Shown one piece after another: positions 46,314 to 56,289 of a stretch of 64,000 nucleotides of DNA (position 1 is its first letter; every line of letters starts with the position of its first letter). Below the pieces are notes generated by a model. It was not told the DNA's origin, ran no database searches, and saw only the letters and a program-made list of their open reading frames with translations. The stretch is from a virus. The translations under genes and the position numbers were made by a program. Location of the stretch: IMG/VR virus record IMGVR_UViG_3300037117_000082, positions 51,041 through 115,040 of that record, one strand, 5' to 3'.

Positions 46314-49300
46314 TCACCAACCTAGACAATTGGCTCCATTTAGTAGTCCGTTGACCGGATCGTCTAGTTGCAAGGTGTTGCCCTCCGGCGCGGGGTCGAT
46401 AAGCAGGCTGACTGATGCGGTTGGCGACATCCCGGACTCGAAGGTCCGATCCGTCTGCGTGACCCGGCCCGTGACGGACACGATCACGTCGTTCTGCGCC
46501 ACCCGGTTCACGGTGATCATGTCGCCGGGCGAGACTCCCAGGACGAACGGCCACAGCGTCGGGTTGGAGGATGCCTCTACGGTGATCGCCGACAGCCGCA
46601 GCCTCGGCGCCGCGAAAGTGGTGGCCAGGTAGTCGGCGAGGTCCGTCAGGCCCGGCCCGGCATTCAGCGGCGACAGCGAGTCGTTCTCCAGGTACCCGGT
46701 CTGCTGGTAACTGATCGTCCCGTACTCGAGCTGCGACGCTGTTTCCTCCGCCGTCACCGAGGGCACGGTGACCGACTGGTCATCAAGCTGGGTGAGCTGG
46801 ATCTCGTTGACGATCCGGGTCGGGTCCCAGTCGAAAACCAGGTCGCCCCTGAACGGGATCTGGCCGCTGGCGACATCCTGGCCTAGCACCCATACGACGG
46901 GCTGGTTCCAGGCGAACTGCTTCGCCAGGTGATACATCTCCCCCGGTGGCGTGATGTAGAACACTGCCGGGACGAGGCTGGTGGTGATGTTGGCGACGTC
47001 CTGGGAGGCGGGGCTCCCGGAGATGTCCTGGCAGGACACCACCGCATCCACATTGGTGCCGGCCTCCTGCAGGATGACGCGGCGCCCGGTGGCCTGCCCC
47101 GCCTGGAGCAGCCGCTCGATCCGGCCGGACGACGCCTCCCCCGCCAGGGCCGTGGACCCGGCGAGCCAGTGGGTATTGATCCGCTGCTGGGACAGGATCC
47201 GGTCCCAGACCGCGACGTGGCCGGTGAACCCGGAGTACGCGCCGCCGTCGAAGTTGGAACCGATGGGGGTCCCGGCGCCCTGCACCCCGAGCATGGAGCA
47301 CATCAGGTACGTGAAGCCCGGCGGGATCGGGCTGGAGAATGACCCGTTCACGGCGGCGGCGCCGTTGTAGAAGATCTCGTAGGTGTCCTGGGTGAGCGTG
47401 ACGACGAGCTGGAAGATGTTCCCTGCGCCGGGATCCGCCACGCCGGTCTGGGCGCTTGCCCCGGTCGCCGTGGTGTAGCCGAAGACCAGTCCGCCGGCGA
47501 CATCGGGGCCGGTGGTGAAGGTGATGAACTGGTCCTGGCTTGTGCCCGCGATGCCCAGCAGGGTTCCCAGGGCGGCGGAGGTGGCGATCCCCTCGATCTG
47601 GAACCAGCCCTCGATCGTGATCCCGTCAGCGATGGACGGGAAGGTCGTGTCGAGGCACTGCAGGCCGTAGCCCTGGTTGTAGGCCGTGGCCGATGTGACG
47701 ACCTGCCCCCACATGCCGGACTGCGACGATGCGCGGAACGACCCGGAGGACGTCAGCAGCAGGGTTCCCTGGGCGCCGAGGATCGCACTGGAGTTCCCGC
47801 CGAACGCCTCCGTCGCGGACCCGGCGCCGTACTTGGAGCGCACCAGGAACAGGGGGTTCTGGTTGCCCTGCGCCTGGTTCGCCGCCGCCTGCGACCCGGC
47901 AGGGTCGGTGCAGGGCCAGTACCAGCCGGGGTCATCGTTCTGGATCTCGTCTATCAGGATCGGGTTGGGGACGTAGTTGACGCCGGCCCAGGCGTCCACG
48001 ATCGTCGCCTCGACCTTGCCCCGCAGAAGCTCATCCCAGGACTGCGGGAGCCGCTCCAGGAACCCGGAGAACGGGATGTACCACGGGCTCACGTTCGGCG
48101 GCCCCGCCGGGTCCGGGGCGAACGCCGCCAGGGTGGAGACGGTGGCATTGTCCTGCGCGGTCCACGAGATCGCGGGCGGGATGAACAGGTAGCGGGGGGT
48201 GCCGGAGGAGAACACGGCGGCGGCGTAGAACGTCACCGCCGCGGCCGGGGTACCCGTGGCGGCGATGACCAGCTCGATCAGCGCCGTATTCGCCGGCGCC
48301 GTGCCGGAGACCGTGGCGATCCCGGCGGCGAGCCCGGTGACGGATGAGGATGTCACCGAGGAAATGAGCGTGCCGCCGGACTGCCGGAAGTTCATCGTCA
48401 GGTGCACGCCGGAGGAGTAGTACGGGGAGCATCCCAGCCACGCCGACGCTGAGTAAACGGTCCCCGGCGCGCCGGGGTAGATGTTCCCGGTGCTGATCCG
48501 CGGGCTGGCCGTGGAGCCGTTGCCGTGGAACGACACCTGCCAGGAGCCGCCCGGCCACGCCGTCCGCAGCCGGTACGGGGTGCCGGACGTAATCCCCGCG
48601 AAAGACCCCGTGCCGGGCGGCAGCAGTGCCCCGTCGGGGTTGTCGAGCAGCAGCGTGCCCTCGCCCGTGGACAAGGTCGCAAGCTCGTACTGGCGGCCCT
48701 GGGTGGCGGACATCTTCAGGTAGCGGGCCGTCGTCGCCGTCCAGGCCAGCGTGTCCGGCGGTGACCCGATCCCGGAGCCGGGGGCCATCTCCGCGATGGT
48801 CACCGGCCAGTACGGGGACGGCTGGCCCGGCTTCACGGCGGAGACGAGGACCCCGCCGAGGACCCCGGAGAAATCCTGGCGGGAACCGGAGTACCCCGCC
48901 GACGACGAGGAGGACGTGACCTGCCATGCGGGGGTCTGCTTAAGATCCGACGTGGCGTCCGTGCCGTTGGTGGCCGTTACCGCCGGCAGGGACGTCCAGC
49001 CGGAACCGGAGCGGCTGATGCTGCCGGCGAGCAGGTCGGACGAGCAGGCGGTGATCAGGAACGCCGGGGCACCGGGTGCGCCGAGGGTCAGCGCACCCAT
49101 CGACAGGGCGGAGTTCGCGAACCCGGCAGCGACCCCGGTGAGGGTGTACCACGGCTGCATCCCGGCGGCGTCCAGCACCGTGCACGCCACGGACAGGTAC
49201 CAGCCGGTGGGCGCGATGTAGACGGTCGAGCAGGCCCGCGCGGCGGGCGCCACCCAGACCGCGGTGCGGGTCACCCCGTCAGCGCCGGAAGTCCCCGAGG

Positions 49301-51113
49301 GATTGCCGAGCGGGTCCCACCAGTTGTGGCCCGGCGTCCCGCTGGTGCCGAGAGCGTCATCACCGACGGACCAGGTGACCGGCGGGGTGCCGGGTGCCTG
49401 CCGCCAGGAGATGATCGCGAACATCCAGTGCCCGGTGAAGTTCACCACCGGTACCGGCAGGGAGAGAGTCCCCGGGTCGGGGATGCCGGCGGCGGCGAGC
49501 GGGAACGCGAACGACGCGGACCCGGCCACGGTGACGGTGACGGTGGTGACGCCCGTGCTGACCGCGCCGCCCGGAGCCGCGAGGGACAGTGCCGCGACCG
49601 CTCCGGTAACCGCGGCCCCGGCGCTGACCGACCCGGCGGGAGCCGCGAGGGTGAGGCCGGCGACCTGCCCGGGGACGGTGATCCCGGTGAGCACCGACCC
49701 GGCGGGAGCCGCGAGGGTCAGGCCGGCCACGCCCCCGGTAACCGACGACCCTGCGCTGACCGAGCCCGCAATCGCGGCGAGCGCGAGGCCGGCGACGGCG
49801 CCCGTTACCCCGGTGCCCCAGGTCAGCTGAACCTGGCCGGCGAACCCGGCGCCGTTAGTGGTGCTGGTATAGCCGGCCCCGCCGCCGCCGCCTCCGGGCC
49901 CTGACGCGGGCGCTGAGCCGGGGCCGCCGGCGCTGCTGCCGCCGCCGCCGGGACCGCCGCCCGTGACCGCGGTGGCCCCCGCGCCGCCCGTGACCGTGGA
50001 GCCGTTAGACCCCGCATTGCCGCCGGCCGCCGGGCCTGCCGAGCCCCCGCCCCCGCCGCCTCCGGTGGTCCCGTCCGTGCCCCCGGCGCCGCCGGCGAAG
50101 GCAGCCGTGTTCGCGCCCGCCGCGCCCCCCGCGCCGCCGGTCCCGTCCGATGCGGACACCACGCCGTGCAGGGCAGTGACGGTAACCGCGTCGCCGGCGA
50201 TAACCGAGCTTGTCCCCGATGCGTTCGACGCCCCGCCCGCGCCGATCGTGAACGGGTAGGAGCCTGCCGCCGTGACCGCCAGGGACGGCTCGCCCGCGTA
50301 GGCACCCGCCCCGCCGCCCGCGCCGCCGGAAGTGCCGGTCTGGAAGCCGCCAGCGCCGCCGCCCCAGCACTCCGCGTGGATCGTGGTGATCCCCGCCGGG
50401 ACCGTGAACGCCCAGGCGGTATCCGCCGAGGTGAACAGGGCAGGGGAGAGGATCGTGACGGTGATGATGACCCGGCCCGGCTTGCCCGCGCCGCCCGCGA
50501 CACTCGCATCGCCGCCGCCGCCGCCCGCGCCGCCAGGCCCTGATGCGGGCGTGCCCCCGGCCGCGGTGCTGGTGCCGCCCGCGCCTCCCGGGCCGCCCCC
50601 GGTGACCGCGGCGCCGCCCGCGCCGCCCGTCGAGGACGACGAGGCCGCGCCGGCATTGCCCGCAGCGGCACTGCCGCCGGAACCGCCGCCGCCGCCGCCG
50701 CCGTCTGACTTCCCGCCCGACGTGCCGCCCGCGCCGCCGTTGTTATGCGTCGTGTTAGACGACCCTGTGCCGCCCGCCCCGCCCGCGCCGGAAGTCCCCC
50801 CGGTGCCGCCGTGCGCGACGACGGACGTGGACGCGAACGTGGAACTCCCGCCCGCGCCGCCCGCCCCGCCCGCAGTCGCCCCCGCGGTCCCCGCAGCGCC
50901 GACGACGACGGTATAGCTGCCCGCCGCGACGGTCAGCGAAGGCTCGGCCGCGTACTCGCCGCCGCCGCCGCCGGAACCCGCCACCGAAGTGGAAGACCCG
51001 CCGGAACCGCCCGCGCCGCCCGCGACGCACTCGACCTTCGCCGACGTCACCCCGGCAGGGCACACCCACGTGTAGGTTCCGGCGACCGCCTGCGTCCAGG
51101 TGAAGACCGCCAC
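46314..51113 (-). CDS. Very large tail protein with glycine-rich repeats and LamG-like domain
   Basis: 1599 residues. The first ~450 residues are glycine/alanine-rich with repeated GGAGG blocks and VxV strands. Four VAGLxLAAxAGSV-type repeats follow. Later regions are beta-sandwich-like; DGITIEGWFQIEG...FITFTTG is a laminin-G/concanavalin pattern. The C-terminus TLQLDDPVNGLLNGANCLGW is a typical end for such phage proteins, so the gene is complete beside the HNH insertion. Likely a tail tip or fibre protein. Confidence 0.75.
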   Translation of the reverse strand: MAVFTWTQAVAGTYTWVCPAGVTSAKVECVAGGAGGSGGSSTSVAGSGGGGGEYAAEPSLTVAAGSYTVVVGAAGTAGATAGGAGGAGGSSTFASTSVVAHGGTGGTSGAGGAGGTGSSNTTHNNGGAGGTSGGKSDGGGGGGGSGGSAAAGNAGAASSSSTGGAGGAAVTGGGPGGAGGTSTAAGGTPASGPGGAGGGGGDASVAGGAGKPGRVIITVTILSPALFTSADTAWAFTVPAGITTIHAECWGGGAGGFQTGTSGGAGGGAGAYAGEPSLAVTAAGSYPFTIGAGGASNASGTSSVIAGDAVTVTALHGVVSASDGTGGAGGAAGANTAAFAGGAGGTDGTTGGGGGGGSAGPAAGGNAGSNGSTVTGGAGATAVTGGGPGGGGSSAGGPGSAPASGPGGGGGGAGYTSTTNGAGFAGQVQLTWGTGVTGAVAGLALAAIAGSVSAGSSVTGGVAGLTLAAPAGSVLTGITVPGQVAGLTLAAPAGSVSAGAAVTGAVAALSLAAPGGAVSTGVTTVTVTVAGSASFAFPLAAAGIPDPGTLSLPVPVVNFTGHWMFAIISWRQAPGTPPVTWSVGDDALGTSGTPGHNWWDPLGNPSGTSGADGVTRTAVWVAPAARACSTVYIAPTGWYLSVACTVLDAAGMQPWYTLTGVAAGFANSALSMGALTLGAPGAPAFLITACSSDLLAGSISRSGSGWTSLPAVTATNGTDATSDLKQTPAWQVTSSSSSAGYSGSRQDFSGVLGGVLVSAVKPGQPSPYWPVTIAEMAPGSGIGSPPDTLAWTATTARYLKMSATQGRQYELATLSTGEGTLLLDNPDGALLPPGTGSFAGITSGTPYRLRTAWPGGSWQVSFHGNGSTASPRISTGNIYPGAPGTVYSASAWLGCSPYYSSGVHLTMNFRQSGGTLISSVTSSSVTGLAAGIATVSGTAPANTALIELVIAATGTPAAAVTFYAAAVFSSGTPRYLFIPPAISWTAQDNATVSTLAAFAPDPAGPPNVSPWYIPFSGFLERLPQSWDELLRGKVEATIVDAWAGVNYVPNPILIDEIQNDDPGWYWPCTDPAGSQAAANQAQGNQNPLFLVRSKYGAGSATEAFGGNSSAILGAQGTLLLTSSGSFRASSQSGMWGQVVTSATAYNQGYGLQCLDTTFPSIADGITIEGWFQIEGIATSAALGTLLGIAGTSQDQFITFTTGPDVAGGLVFGYTTATGASAQTGVADPGAGNIFQLVVTLTQDTYEIFYNGAAAVNGSFSSPIPPGFTYLMCSMLGVQGAGTPIGSNFDGGAYSGFTGHVAVWDRILSQQRINTHWLAGSTALAGEASSGRIERLLQAGQATGRRVILQEAGTNVDAVVSCQDISGSPASQDVANITTSLVPAVFYITPPGEMYHLAKQFAWNQPVVWVLGQDVASGQIPFRGDLVFDWDPTRIVNEIQLTQLDDQSVTVPSVTAEETASQLEYGTISYQQTGYLENDSLSPLNAGPGLTDLADYLATTFAAPRLRLSAITVEASSNPTLWPFVLGVSPGDMITVNRVAQNDVIVSVTGRVTQTDRTFESGMSPTASVSLLIDPAPEGNTLQLDDPVNGLLNGANCLGW

Positions 51114-51115
51114 TT

Positions 51116-51478
51116 TTACTCGTCCAGCCGGTCAGGCCACACGGGCGGTATCCCGGTTGCCCCGTACCTGGCCTTCCGCCCGGCGCAGCAGTCCGGCTTG
51201 TGGCTGCCGTCCACCTTCAGGCCGTGCGCTATCCCCCGGTCAGTGTCCGGCTGGAACATCACCGAATGGCAGTCATCGCACCAGAACCGCAGGTAGCCGT
51301 CGCCGTGCGGCTCGCAGCGCAGGCAGGTGACCTGCCCCAGGATCCAGGCAAGGTCGTGTACCGAACGGGGTCCGGTCTGCTCCGGGAACGGCTCCCCGAG
51401 GCGGTACAGGTGCGCCAGGAGCGCGGCCGGCACGTGCGGTGCGCAGGCGTCCAGCAGTTCCCTCGCGGCGGCATCCAC
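51116..51478 (-). CDS. Zinc-ribbon-like protein in the tail operon
   Basis: 120 residues. CLRCEPHGDGYLRFWCDDCH and CCAGRK provide cysteine pairs; the first half is helical. Sits between two tail genes and may be a regulator carried in the operon or a small virion protein. Confidence 0.55.
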   Translation of the reverse strand: MDAAARELLDACAPHVPAALLAHLYRLGEPFPEQTGPRSVHDLAWILGQVTCLRCEPHGDGYLRFWCDDCHSVMFQPDTDRGIAHGLKVDGSHKPDCCAGRKARYGATGIPPVWPDRLDE

Positions 51479-51482
51479 CGGG

Positions 51483-51941
51483 TTACGACGCCGTTGCCGT
51501 GAGAAGTCCTGACCCGTTTATCGTCAGCGTAAATGTCGAGGACGTGACGGTGACCGCGCCGCCGAAGTCCCAGAAGCAGATCAGCTGATAGGTGCTGGCC
51601 GACGACTCGTAGTACACGGCCTGGTTGGCGGTGAAGCTCGCGCTGGTCCAGTTCGGGTTGGATGCGCTGGTCCAGGTGGCGACAGTGTTGTTGGAGCCTC
51701 CCGCCGTGAAAGTCGGCGAGGAGACGGCCACGCCCCCGGTGGTGTAGCCGGTGCCGGTGATCTCCGTGACGATGGAGGTCCAGTCGGTGAACAGCTTCGC
51801 GGTGGAGATCCCGGACGTCGCCAGCCCGATCGGCCCGGCGGCGTTGCCGAGGGCTACCTTGTAGGTGCCGCCGGTCATGGCTATATCGCCCACGCCGAGC
51901 CCGATGGCGAACTGGGGGAAGACGTGCGAGGTTACGCTCAT
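51483..51941 (-). CDS. Minor tail protein
   Basis: 152 residues, beta- and threonine/serine-rich (TGGTYKVALGNAAGPIGLATSGISTAK). A common small tail protein type beside tape measure in actinophages. Its start overlaps the endonuclease VII-like gene by 4 bases, so the two are coupled. Function in the tail inferred. Confidence 0.65.
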   Translation of the reverse strand: MSVTSHVFPQFAIGLGVGDIAMTGGTYKVALGNAAGPIGLATSGISTAKLFTDWTSIVTEITGTGYTTGGVAVSSPTFTAGGSNNTVATWTSASNPNWTSASFTANQAVYYESSASTYQLICFWDFGGAVTVTSSTFTLTINGSGLLTATAS

Positions 51942-52486
51942 TCCAAGTGCCTTTCGAGGTAGTGCGCGGCCTCAATGAGCCACTTGGGGTTGTCATTCAT
52001 GTTCCCGAGGGCGAGGTTGCACGGCCGGCACAGCAGCCCGCGGAACTTGCCAGTCAGGTGGTCGTGATCAATGCAGAGCCGCCTGGCCTTCCTGCGCGTC
52101 TCATCCCTGTCTGCGGGTGGCTGCCCGCAGATATCGCACAGGCCGTTGTGCGCACGAAAGTGCGCCACGACCTCTTCGACATCAAGGCCGTACTCCTTGG
52201 CCCGGCGCCGCAAATCAGCCGGCATCCACTTCTGCGGGTTCTTTTGATAACGCAGCCGCTGTAGCTCGTTGTCCCTATCCCGGTTGCCGTCTCGCCACGC
52301 CGGCCTGCCCGCCGCCCGCTTGTTGTGACAAGCCTTGCAGCGACTCCGCCGCTCACCCGGCTTGCGGTCCTTCAAGTAGAAGTCCTCGACCGGCAGCACC
52401 AGATTGCAGCCTGTGCATGCCTTTGTCGCGCTAGGTGCCCGGAAGGAGATGTCATCGAAAAGCGTGAGGGCAGGCGTATCCTGCAT
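51938..52486 (-). CDS. Endonuclease VII-like recombination nuclease
   Basis: 182 residues. CTGCNLVLPVEDFYLKD..RCKACHNKRA gives an N-terminal zinc finger; the C-terminal CDICGQPPADRDETRRKARRLCIDHDHLTGKFRGLLCRPCNLALG matches the recombination endonuclease VII family (C, C, DHDH, CxxC, N). Same orientation as the late operon but with its own promoter-like box and hairpin leader upstream. Probably homing-type. Confidence 0.82.
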   Translation of the reverse strand: MQDTPALTLFDDISFRAPSATKACTGCNLVLPVEDFYLKDRKPGERRSRCKACHNKRAAGRPAWRDGNRDRDNELQRLRYQKNPQKWMPADLRRRAKEYGLDVEEVVAHFRAHNGLCDICGQPPADRDETRRKARRLCIDHDHLTGKFRGLLCRPCNLALGNMNDNPKWLIEAAHYLERHLE

Positions 52487-52518
52487 GTGCGTCGCACCTC
52501 TTACCCAGGTGTGGCCAC

Positions 52519-52560
52519 GACCCCCGCTTCCTGTTGCTTGTCGGTACAGGAGCGGGGGTC
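52519..52560 (-). other. Leader hairpin of the endonuclease VII-like gene
   Basis: GACCCCCGC and TCCTGT pair with ACAGGA and GCGGGGGTC, 15 bp with one bulged T at 52528. It lies in the first ~10-50 bases of the message predicted from the TAGACT box, like the stems at 1896 and 45578. Read rightward it is a weak terminator (CTTTACG). Confidence 0.55.
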
Positions 52561-52567
52561 CTTTACG

Positions 52568-52583
52568 TCGAACAGTCTAGCGG
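52568..52583 (-). promoter_or_regulatory. Candidate promoter box shared with 1946-1961
   Basis: TCGAACAGTCTAGCGG differs from the box at 1946 in one base; TAGACT on the minus strand is the -10 candidate. Predicted start ~52567. Confidence 0.45.
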
Positions 52584-52713
52584 ATTTCGTCCGTCAGCGT
52601 GCGTTCCACCACCCGCCTGGCCATCTGCGGGGGTCCTCTCGCTTCAGCCACGGGAGGATTGCCCGCGCGCCGGTAACAGGGGAAGGGGAAGGCGTGCGGG
52701 GGCGGGCTGTGAG
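52584..52713. other. Intergenic region upstream of the endonuclease VII-like promoter
   Basis: The 130 bases between the TAGACT box and the tape-measure stop hold no supported gene. Purine-rich runs (GGGGAAGGGGAAGG) are visible, with no terminator-like stem that I trust. Confidence 0.4.
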
Positions 52714-55700
52714 TCAGTGCAGGCGGCCGGGGAGATACCCCTGCGTGCCGGAATTGCGGAAATTCTTCCGCAGGCCCGAGCCCTGCGCGGCGCGGGCAAG
52801 CTGCTGATCAGAGAGCACTGACCCGGCGATGTGCTGGTGGACGATCATCACCGAGTTGCCGGCGCCGCCCTGGCCGCCCTGGTAGTGCCGGCCGCCGCCG
52901 CCGGGAATCGAGCCGCTGGTCACGAAGTCCGTGGTGATGGTGTACGTCGCGCTGTGCAGCTTGGCCTGCGCCGCCGCCAGGGCGCTGACGTGCCCGGCGG
53001 CCGTCACCGCTTTCTTGCCGGCCTCGGCGTACGCAGCCGCTGCCTTTGCCTCCCAGTAGGCGGCGTCATGCCCCGTGGTGTTGTTCTTGCTCATGGCCTT
53101 GGTGAGGTTGTTGATGTCGGTGTAGAACCCTGACGATTTCAGCGCGGCGCTGGAGATCGCCGAGGTCACCTGGGAACTCATCACGTCAGCCGTGTTCTGC
53201 GCCATCTTCGACAGGTTCGCCAGTGCCCCGGACGTCGTGGCCGTGATGCTGTTGAGCCCGTCAAGGGAGGCGTGGCTTTTCTTGATCGCGTCCTCAAGCT
53301 GCGGGAACGTATTGACGTTCAGGCCCTGCGCCTTCGCGAACGCGACCAGGTCAGACTGCCCCTGCTTGCTCTTAGCGGCGAACTTCACCATCCCGGCTGC
53401 CATGTCCAGGAACGCCTGCTGCATCTTCCCGCTGGTGATGGCGCCCTCGGCGCCGGCCGTGCGGAACCAGTCCGCAAGCTGCGGCATGGTGGAGCCGACG
53501 ATCTGCGTGAAGTTCGTCCACGCCCCGGCGCCCTTCACGGTGCCCTTCCCGAGTTCATCCGCGAACTGCTTCACGCTCAGGGTCATGCTCTTGGTGGACG
53601 TACCCAGGTTGTTGGTGGTGGTGCCGGCGACCTGGCCGATGTTCTTGATGCTGGTCACGAACCCGGCGACCCCGGACTGGCCGCCGGTAACGCCGGCCAT
53701 GAACGCATCCAGCGCCTGGTTGACCTGCGACACCTTCGTGTCCGCGATCCCTGACTGGATGGCGAGCGCTTCCATGTCGGCGTTGACCGAGCCGGCCGGG
53801 CCGCCCATCTGGGCCATCCCGGTTTTCAGGTTGAGCAGCTGCTGCGCCTGCCGCTTGATCGCGTTTGTCAGCAGGGGAACCGACGTGCCGGCCGCCGCGG
53901 CGGCAGCGAAGCTTATGCCGTGCACCCCGTTGACGTAGTTCTTGGCGGTCTGCTCGGAGGTACTGAGTGCGTGGGTAAGCTTCAGGATGCCGCCGGACAG
54001 GTTCTCCAGGGTAGGCGGCGCGCTCTCCACCGACTTGATGAGGTTCTGCTGCGCGCTGGCGGCCCGGTGAGTCGCCAGGTACCAGGCGCCGAGACCGAGG
54101 ACAAGCGCGCCGATGGCGATGCCAACGGGCCCCATCAATGTCGCTATGAGGGGGGTCAGGATGCCCTCCAGGAACGTCATGGCCCCGGCGAGGATGCCGA
54201 ACTCCGCTGCCGTCGCCACCGCCTCGATGCCGAGCGCGGCGAGATACTTGATCGCATTCACGATCGCCGTCCCGCCGAGCCAGTTGAAGATGGTGACGGC
54301 CAGTTTCCCGTACCGGTACAGCGCCGACAGCGCGGCGGCGACGCCGATGATCCACGACGCGATCTTGTTGCTGGTGATCGCGAGGATCCCGCGCGAGATC
54401 GCGACCAGGACGTCCAGCAGGATCTGCCCGACACCCAGCATCGCCGCGGACACGTTCAGGATCGAGTGGCCGAGGTTCCCGAGAACCTGCCCCCACTGGA
54501 TCATGTACTTGACGGCGTTCTGGAAGAAGCCGGCTAGCTGCTGGCCCGCCGGGCCGGCCAGGTCAGACGTGATCTTCGACGCGAACGAGGCGAGGGCATT
54601 CCCGGCGCCCTGCGCCATCTTCGAGAAGACCCCGACCTTCCCGGACAGGTCGTTGATGAGGCTGCCGAAGATCTGGTAGGCGGCCGGGGCCATCGCCTTC
54701 GTCAGCGTTCCGAACCCGAGGCCGATCGTGTGCAGCGGCCCGACCGAGTGCAGCAGGGCCTGCCTGACGCCGCCCGAGGCGATGACCAGGTCGCTCATCC
54801 TCGCGCCGATGGTGTCGAATGTCGAGGCCATCCCGGCAATCCCGGCGCCGAACGCGACAAGCGCGGGCAGCGCCGTGGAGACGATCTCCAGCGTCCCCAT
54901 GATCAGCCAGTGGATGGCCTGCCCGGTCAGCCGTATCCCGGTGCCCCACAGGCGCATGCCGCCGCCGGCAGCCGCCGCGGCCCGCGCGCCGGCGGCATCC
55001 GATGCCTTCCCCAGCGCGCCCGTGGCGAGAGCGGCCCCCAGGGTCGCGTTCCGCAGGTTGTGCATGGCCCCGGTGCCTGCTTCCGCGGCACCGGCATCGT
55101 CGTCCAGCGCCCTGGCCATCCGGTCGAACTGCCCGTCGGCGTACGCCGCGAGCGCCGCCGCCTTCCCGATCGAATCCCGCCAGTCATTCATCGCGGATGC
55201 AGCCGTAGTGGCAGCCGTATTGGCCGCCAGTGACGCCGCGACAATGTGCCGTTGCAGCAGGTCAGCCGTGGCAGCCGCTTCCGCCTCGGCGTTCCGCAGG
55301 TCATTGATCCCGGTCGCGGCACCACGCGACTGGGCGCCGATCGCGTCTATGGCCGCAGCGGCGTTGTCCAGGCGCTCCCGCGCCTCCAGGGCGAAGCGGG
55401 ACATCATCTCGAAGTCGCCGCCGAGTTCCCCCACGGCATCCCCGGCGATATTGGTCTCGTGCGCCATCGCCTCCGCGCCGAGCGCGGCGCCCGCCATCGC
55501 GTGGCCGGCTGCCTCGGATTCCCTGGCAAGGGACTCATCCGCCCCGGCCGCCCCTGCCGCCGCGTTGCGGACGTCGTTGATCCGGCCCGCCGCCGCCGCG
55601 GCAGGGCCGGCCATGTCCGTCATCACGTCATCGAGGCGGACAATCGACTCGGCCAGGGTGTCATTAGCCTTGGCTGCCTCCAGGGCAGCCGTGCGCATGT

Positions 55701-55773
55701 CGCGGACCGGGCCGAGGTATTTGTCCGCTTCTGCCAGGAATGTCGCAACAACCGGGTCCAGGTAATCGGCCAT
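52714..55773 (-). CDS. Tail tape measure protein
   Basis: 1019 residues, the expected kind: long helical N-terminal region rich in A, D, E, hydrophobic central blocks (IRLTGQAIHWLIMGTLEIVSTALPALVAFG; LVLGLGAWYLATHRAAS) and repeated helical stretches. Length predicts a short tail. Immediately after the gp10-like gene and chaperones, as usual in siphoviruses. Sets tail length and helps DNA exit. Confidence 0.92.
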   Translation of the reverse strand: MADYLDPVVATFLAEADKYLGPVRDMRTAALEAAKANDTLAESIVRLDDVMTDMAGPAAAAAGRINDVRNAAAGAAGADESLARESEAAGHAMAGAALGAEAMAHETNIAGDAVGELGGDFEMMSRFALEARERLDNAAAAIDAIGAQSRGAATGINDLRNAEAEAAATADLLQRHIVAASLAANTAATTAASAMNDWRDSIGKAAALAAYADGQFDRMARALDDDAGAAEAGTGAMHNLRNATLGAALATGALGKASDAAGARAAAAAGGGMRLWGTGIRLTGQAIHWLIMGTLEIVSTALPALVAFGAGIAGMASTFDTIGARMSDLVIASGGVRQALLHSVGPLHTIGLGFGTLTKAMAPAAYQIFGSLINDLSGKVGVFSKMAQGAGNALASFASKITSDLAGPAGQQLAGFFQNAVKYMIQWGQVLGNLGHSILNVSAAMLGVGQILLDVLVAISRGILAITSNKIASWIIGVAAALSALYRYGKLAVTIFNWLGGTAIVNAIKYLAALGIEAVATAAEFGILAGAMTFLEGILTPLIATLMGPVGIAIGALVLGLGAWYLATHRAASAQQNLIKSVESAPPTLENLSGGILKLTHALSTSEQTAKNYVNGVHGISFAAAAAAGTSVPLLTNAIKRQAQQLLNLKTGMAQMGGPAGSVNADMEALAIQSGIADTKVSQVNQALDAFMAGVTGGQSGVAGFVTSIKNIGQVAGTTTNNLGTSTKSMTLSVKQFADELGKGTVKGAGAWTNFTQIVGSTMPQLADWFRTAGAEGAITSGKMQQAFLDMAAGMVKFAAKSKQGQSDLVAFAKAQGLNVNTFPQLEDAIKKSHASLDGLNSITATTSGALANLSKMAQNTADVMSSQVTSAISSAALKSSGFYTDINNLTKAMSKNNTTGHDAAYWEAKAAAAYAEAGKKAVTAAGHVSALAAAQAKLHSATYTITTDFVTSGSIPGGGGRHYQGGQGGAGNSVMIVHQHIAGSVLSDQQLARAAQGSGLRKNFRNSGTQGYLPGRLH

Positions 55774-55779
55774 AACGCC

Positions 55780-56184
55780 CTAAACCGCCGCTCGCAGCGC
55801 GGCGCCGAAGCCCTCGGCCGCCGCTTCCGTCAGCGTCCCGTCACCTGCCAGCTTGCTCAGTGTCGGCTGGAGGTAGGGACGGGGAGGCAGGGCGTGACCA
55901 GTGCTGTGATGCCAGATCCCGGGCGGCTGCTGCCAGTGCATCATCGGGTGACCCGGCATCCACCCGCCCAGTTCCTGTATCCGCCCGTACCGGGTCGTGG
56001 GACCAGACCGGGAACGCCACGTCTCCGGCGCTATCTCGATCGCCGCGTCATTCAGCATCGACCCCGCCAGCGCCCCGGAGATCGCCGCGGGCGGCGTCTC
56101 AGGCTGCGAGGGGGTCTGCGTCGAGAAAGCGTGACTGCGGGCCAGCAGGACGCTCTGGACCGCCGGCTTGAAGACATCCGCCAT
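55780..56184 (-). CDS. HK97 gp10-like protein (start uncertain)
   Basis: 134 residues from ATG 56184. LLARSHAFSTQTPSQPETPPAAISGALAGSM and YGRIQELGGWMPGHPMMHWQQPPGIWHHSTGHALPPRPYL are typical of this virion morphogenesis family. The frame stays open upstream with good coding sequence (ERIATFAEHVAAIGRLEGAA) to about 56271 but has no ATG, GTG, TTG or CTG there; an ATA at 56266-56268 would give 162 residues. Its place between chaperones and tape measure is unusual. Confidence 0.6.
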   Translation of the reverse strand: MADVFKPAVQSVLLARSHAFSTQTPSQPETPPAAISGALAGSMLNDAAIEIAPETWRSRSGPTTRYGRIQELGGWMPGHPMMHWQQPPGIWHHSTGHALPPRPYLQPTLSKLAGDGTLTEAAAEGFGAALRAAV

Positions 56185-56289
56185 CGCATTTGCCGCAGCT
56201 TCCGCGCCGGGATTCGCGGCACCCTCAAGCCTGCCGATCGCCGCGACGTGCTCCGCGAAGGTGGCTATGCGCTCACCGCCTCACGCTGC

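Noticed and set aside
49264-50916. Several rightward frames over the glycine-rich part of the large tail gene
   Set aside because: They are shadows of GGC/GCC-rich codons on the opposite strand; composition is P/A/R-rich and lacks ribosome-binding sites.
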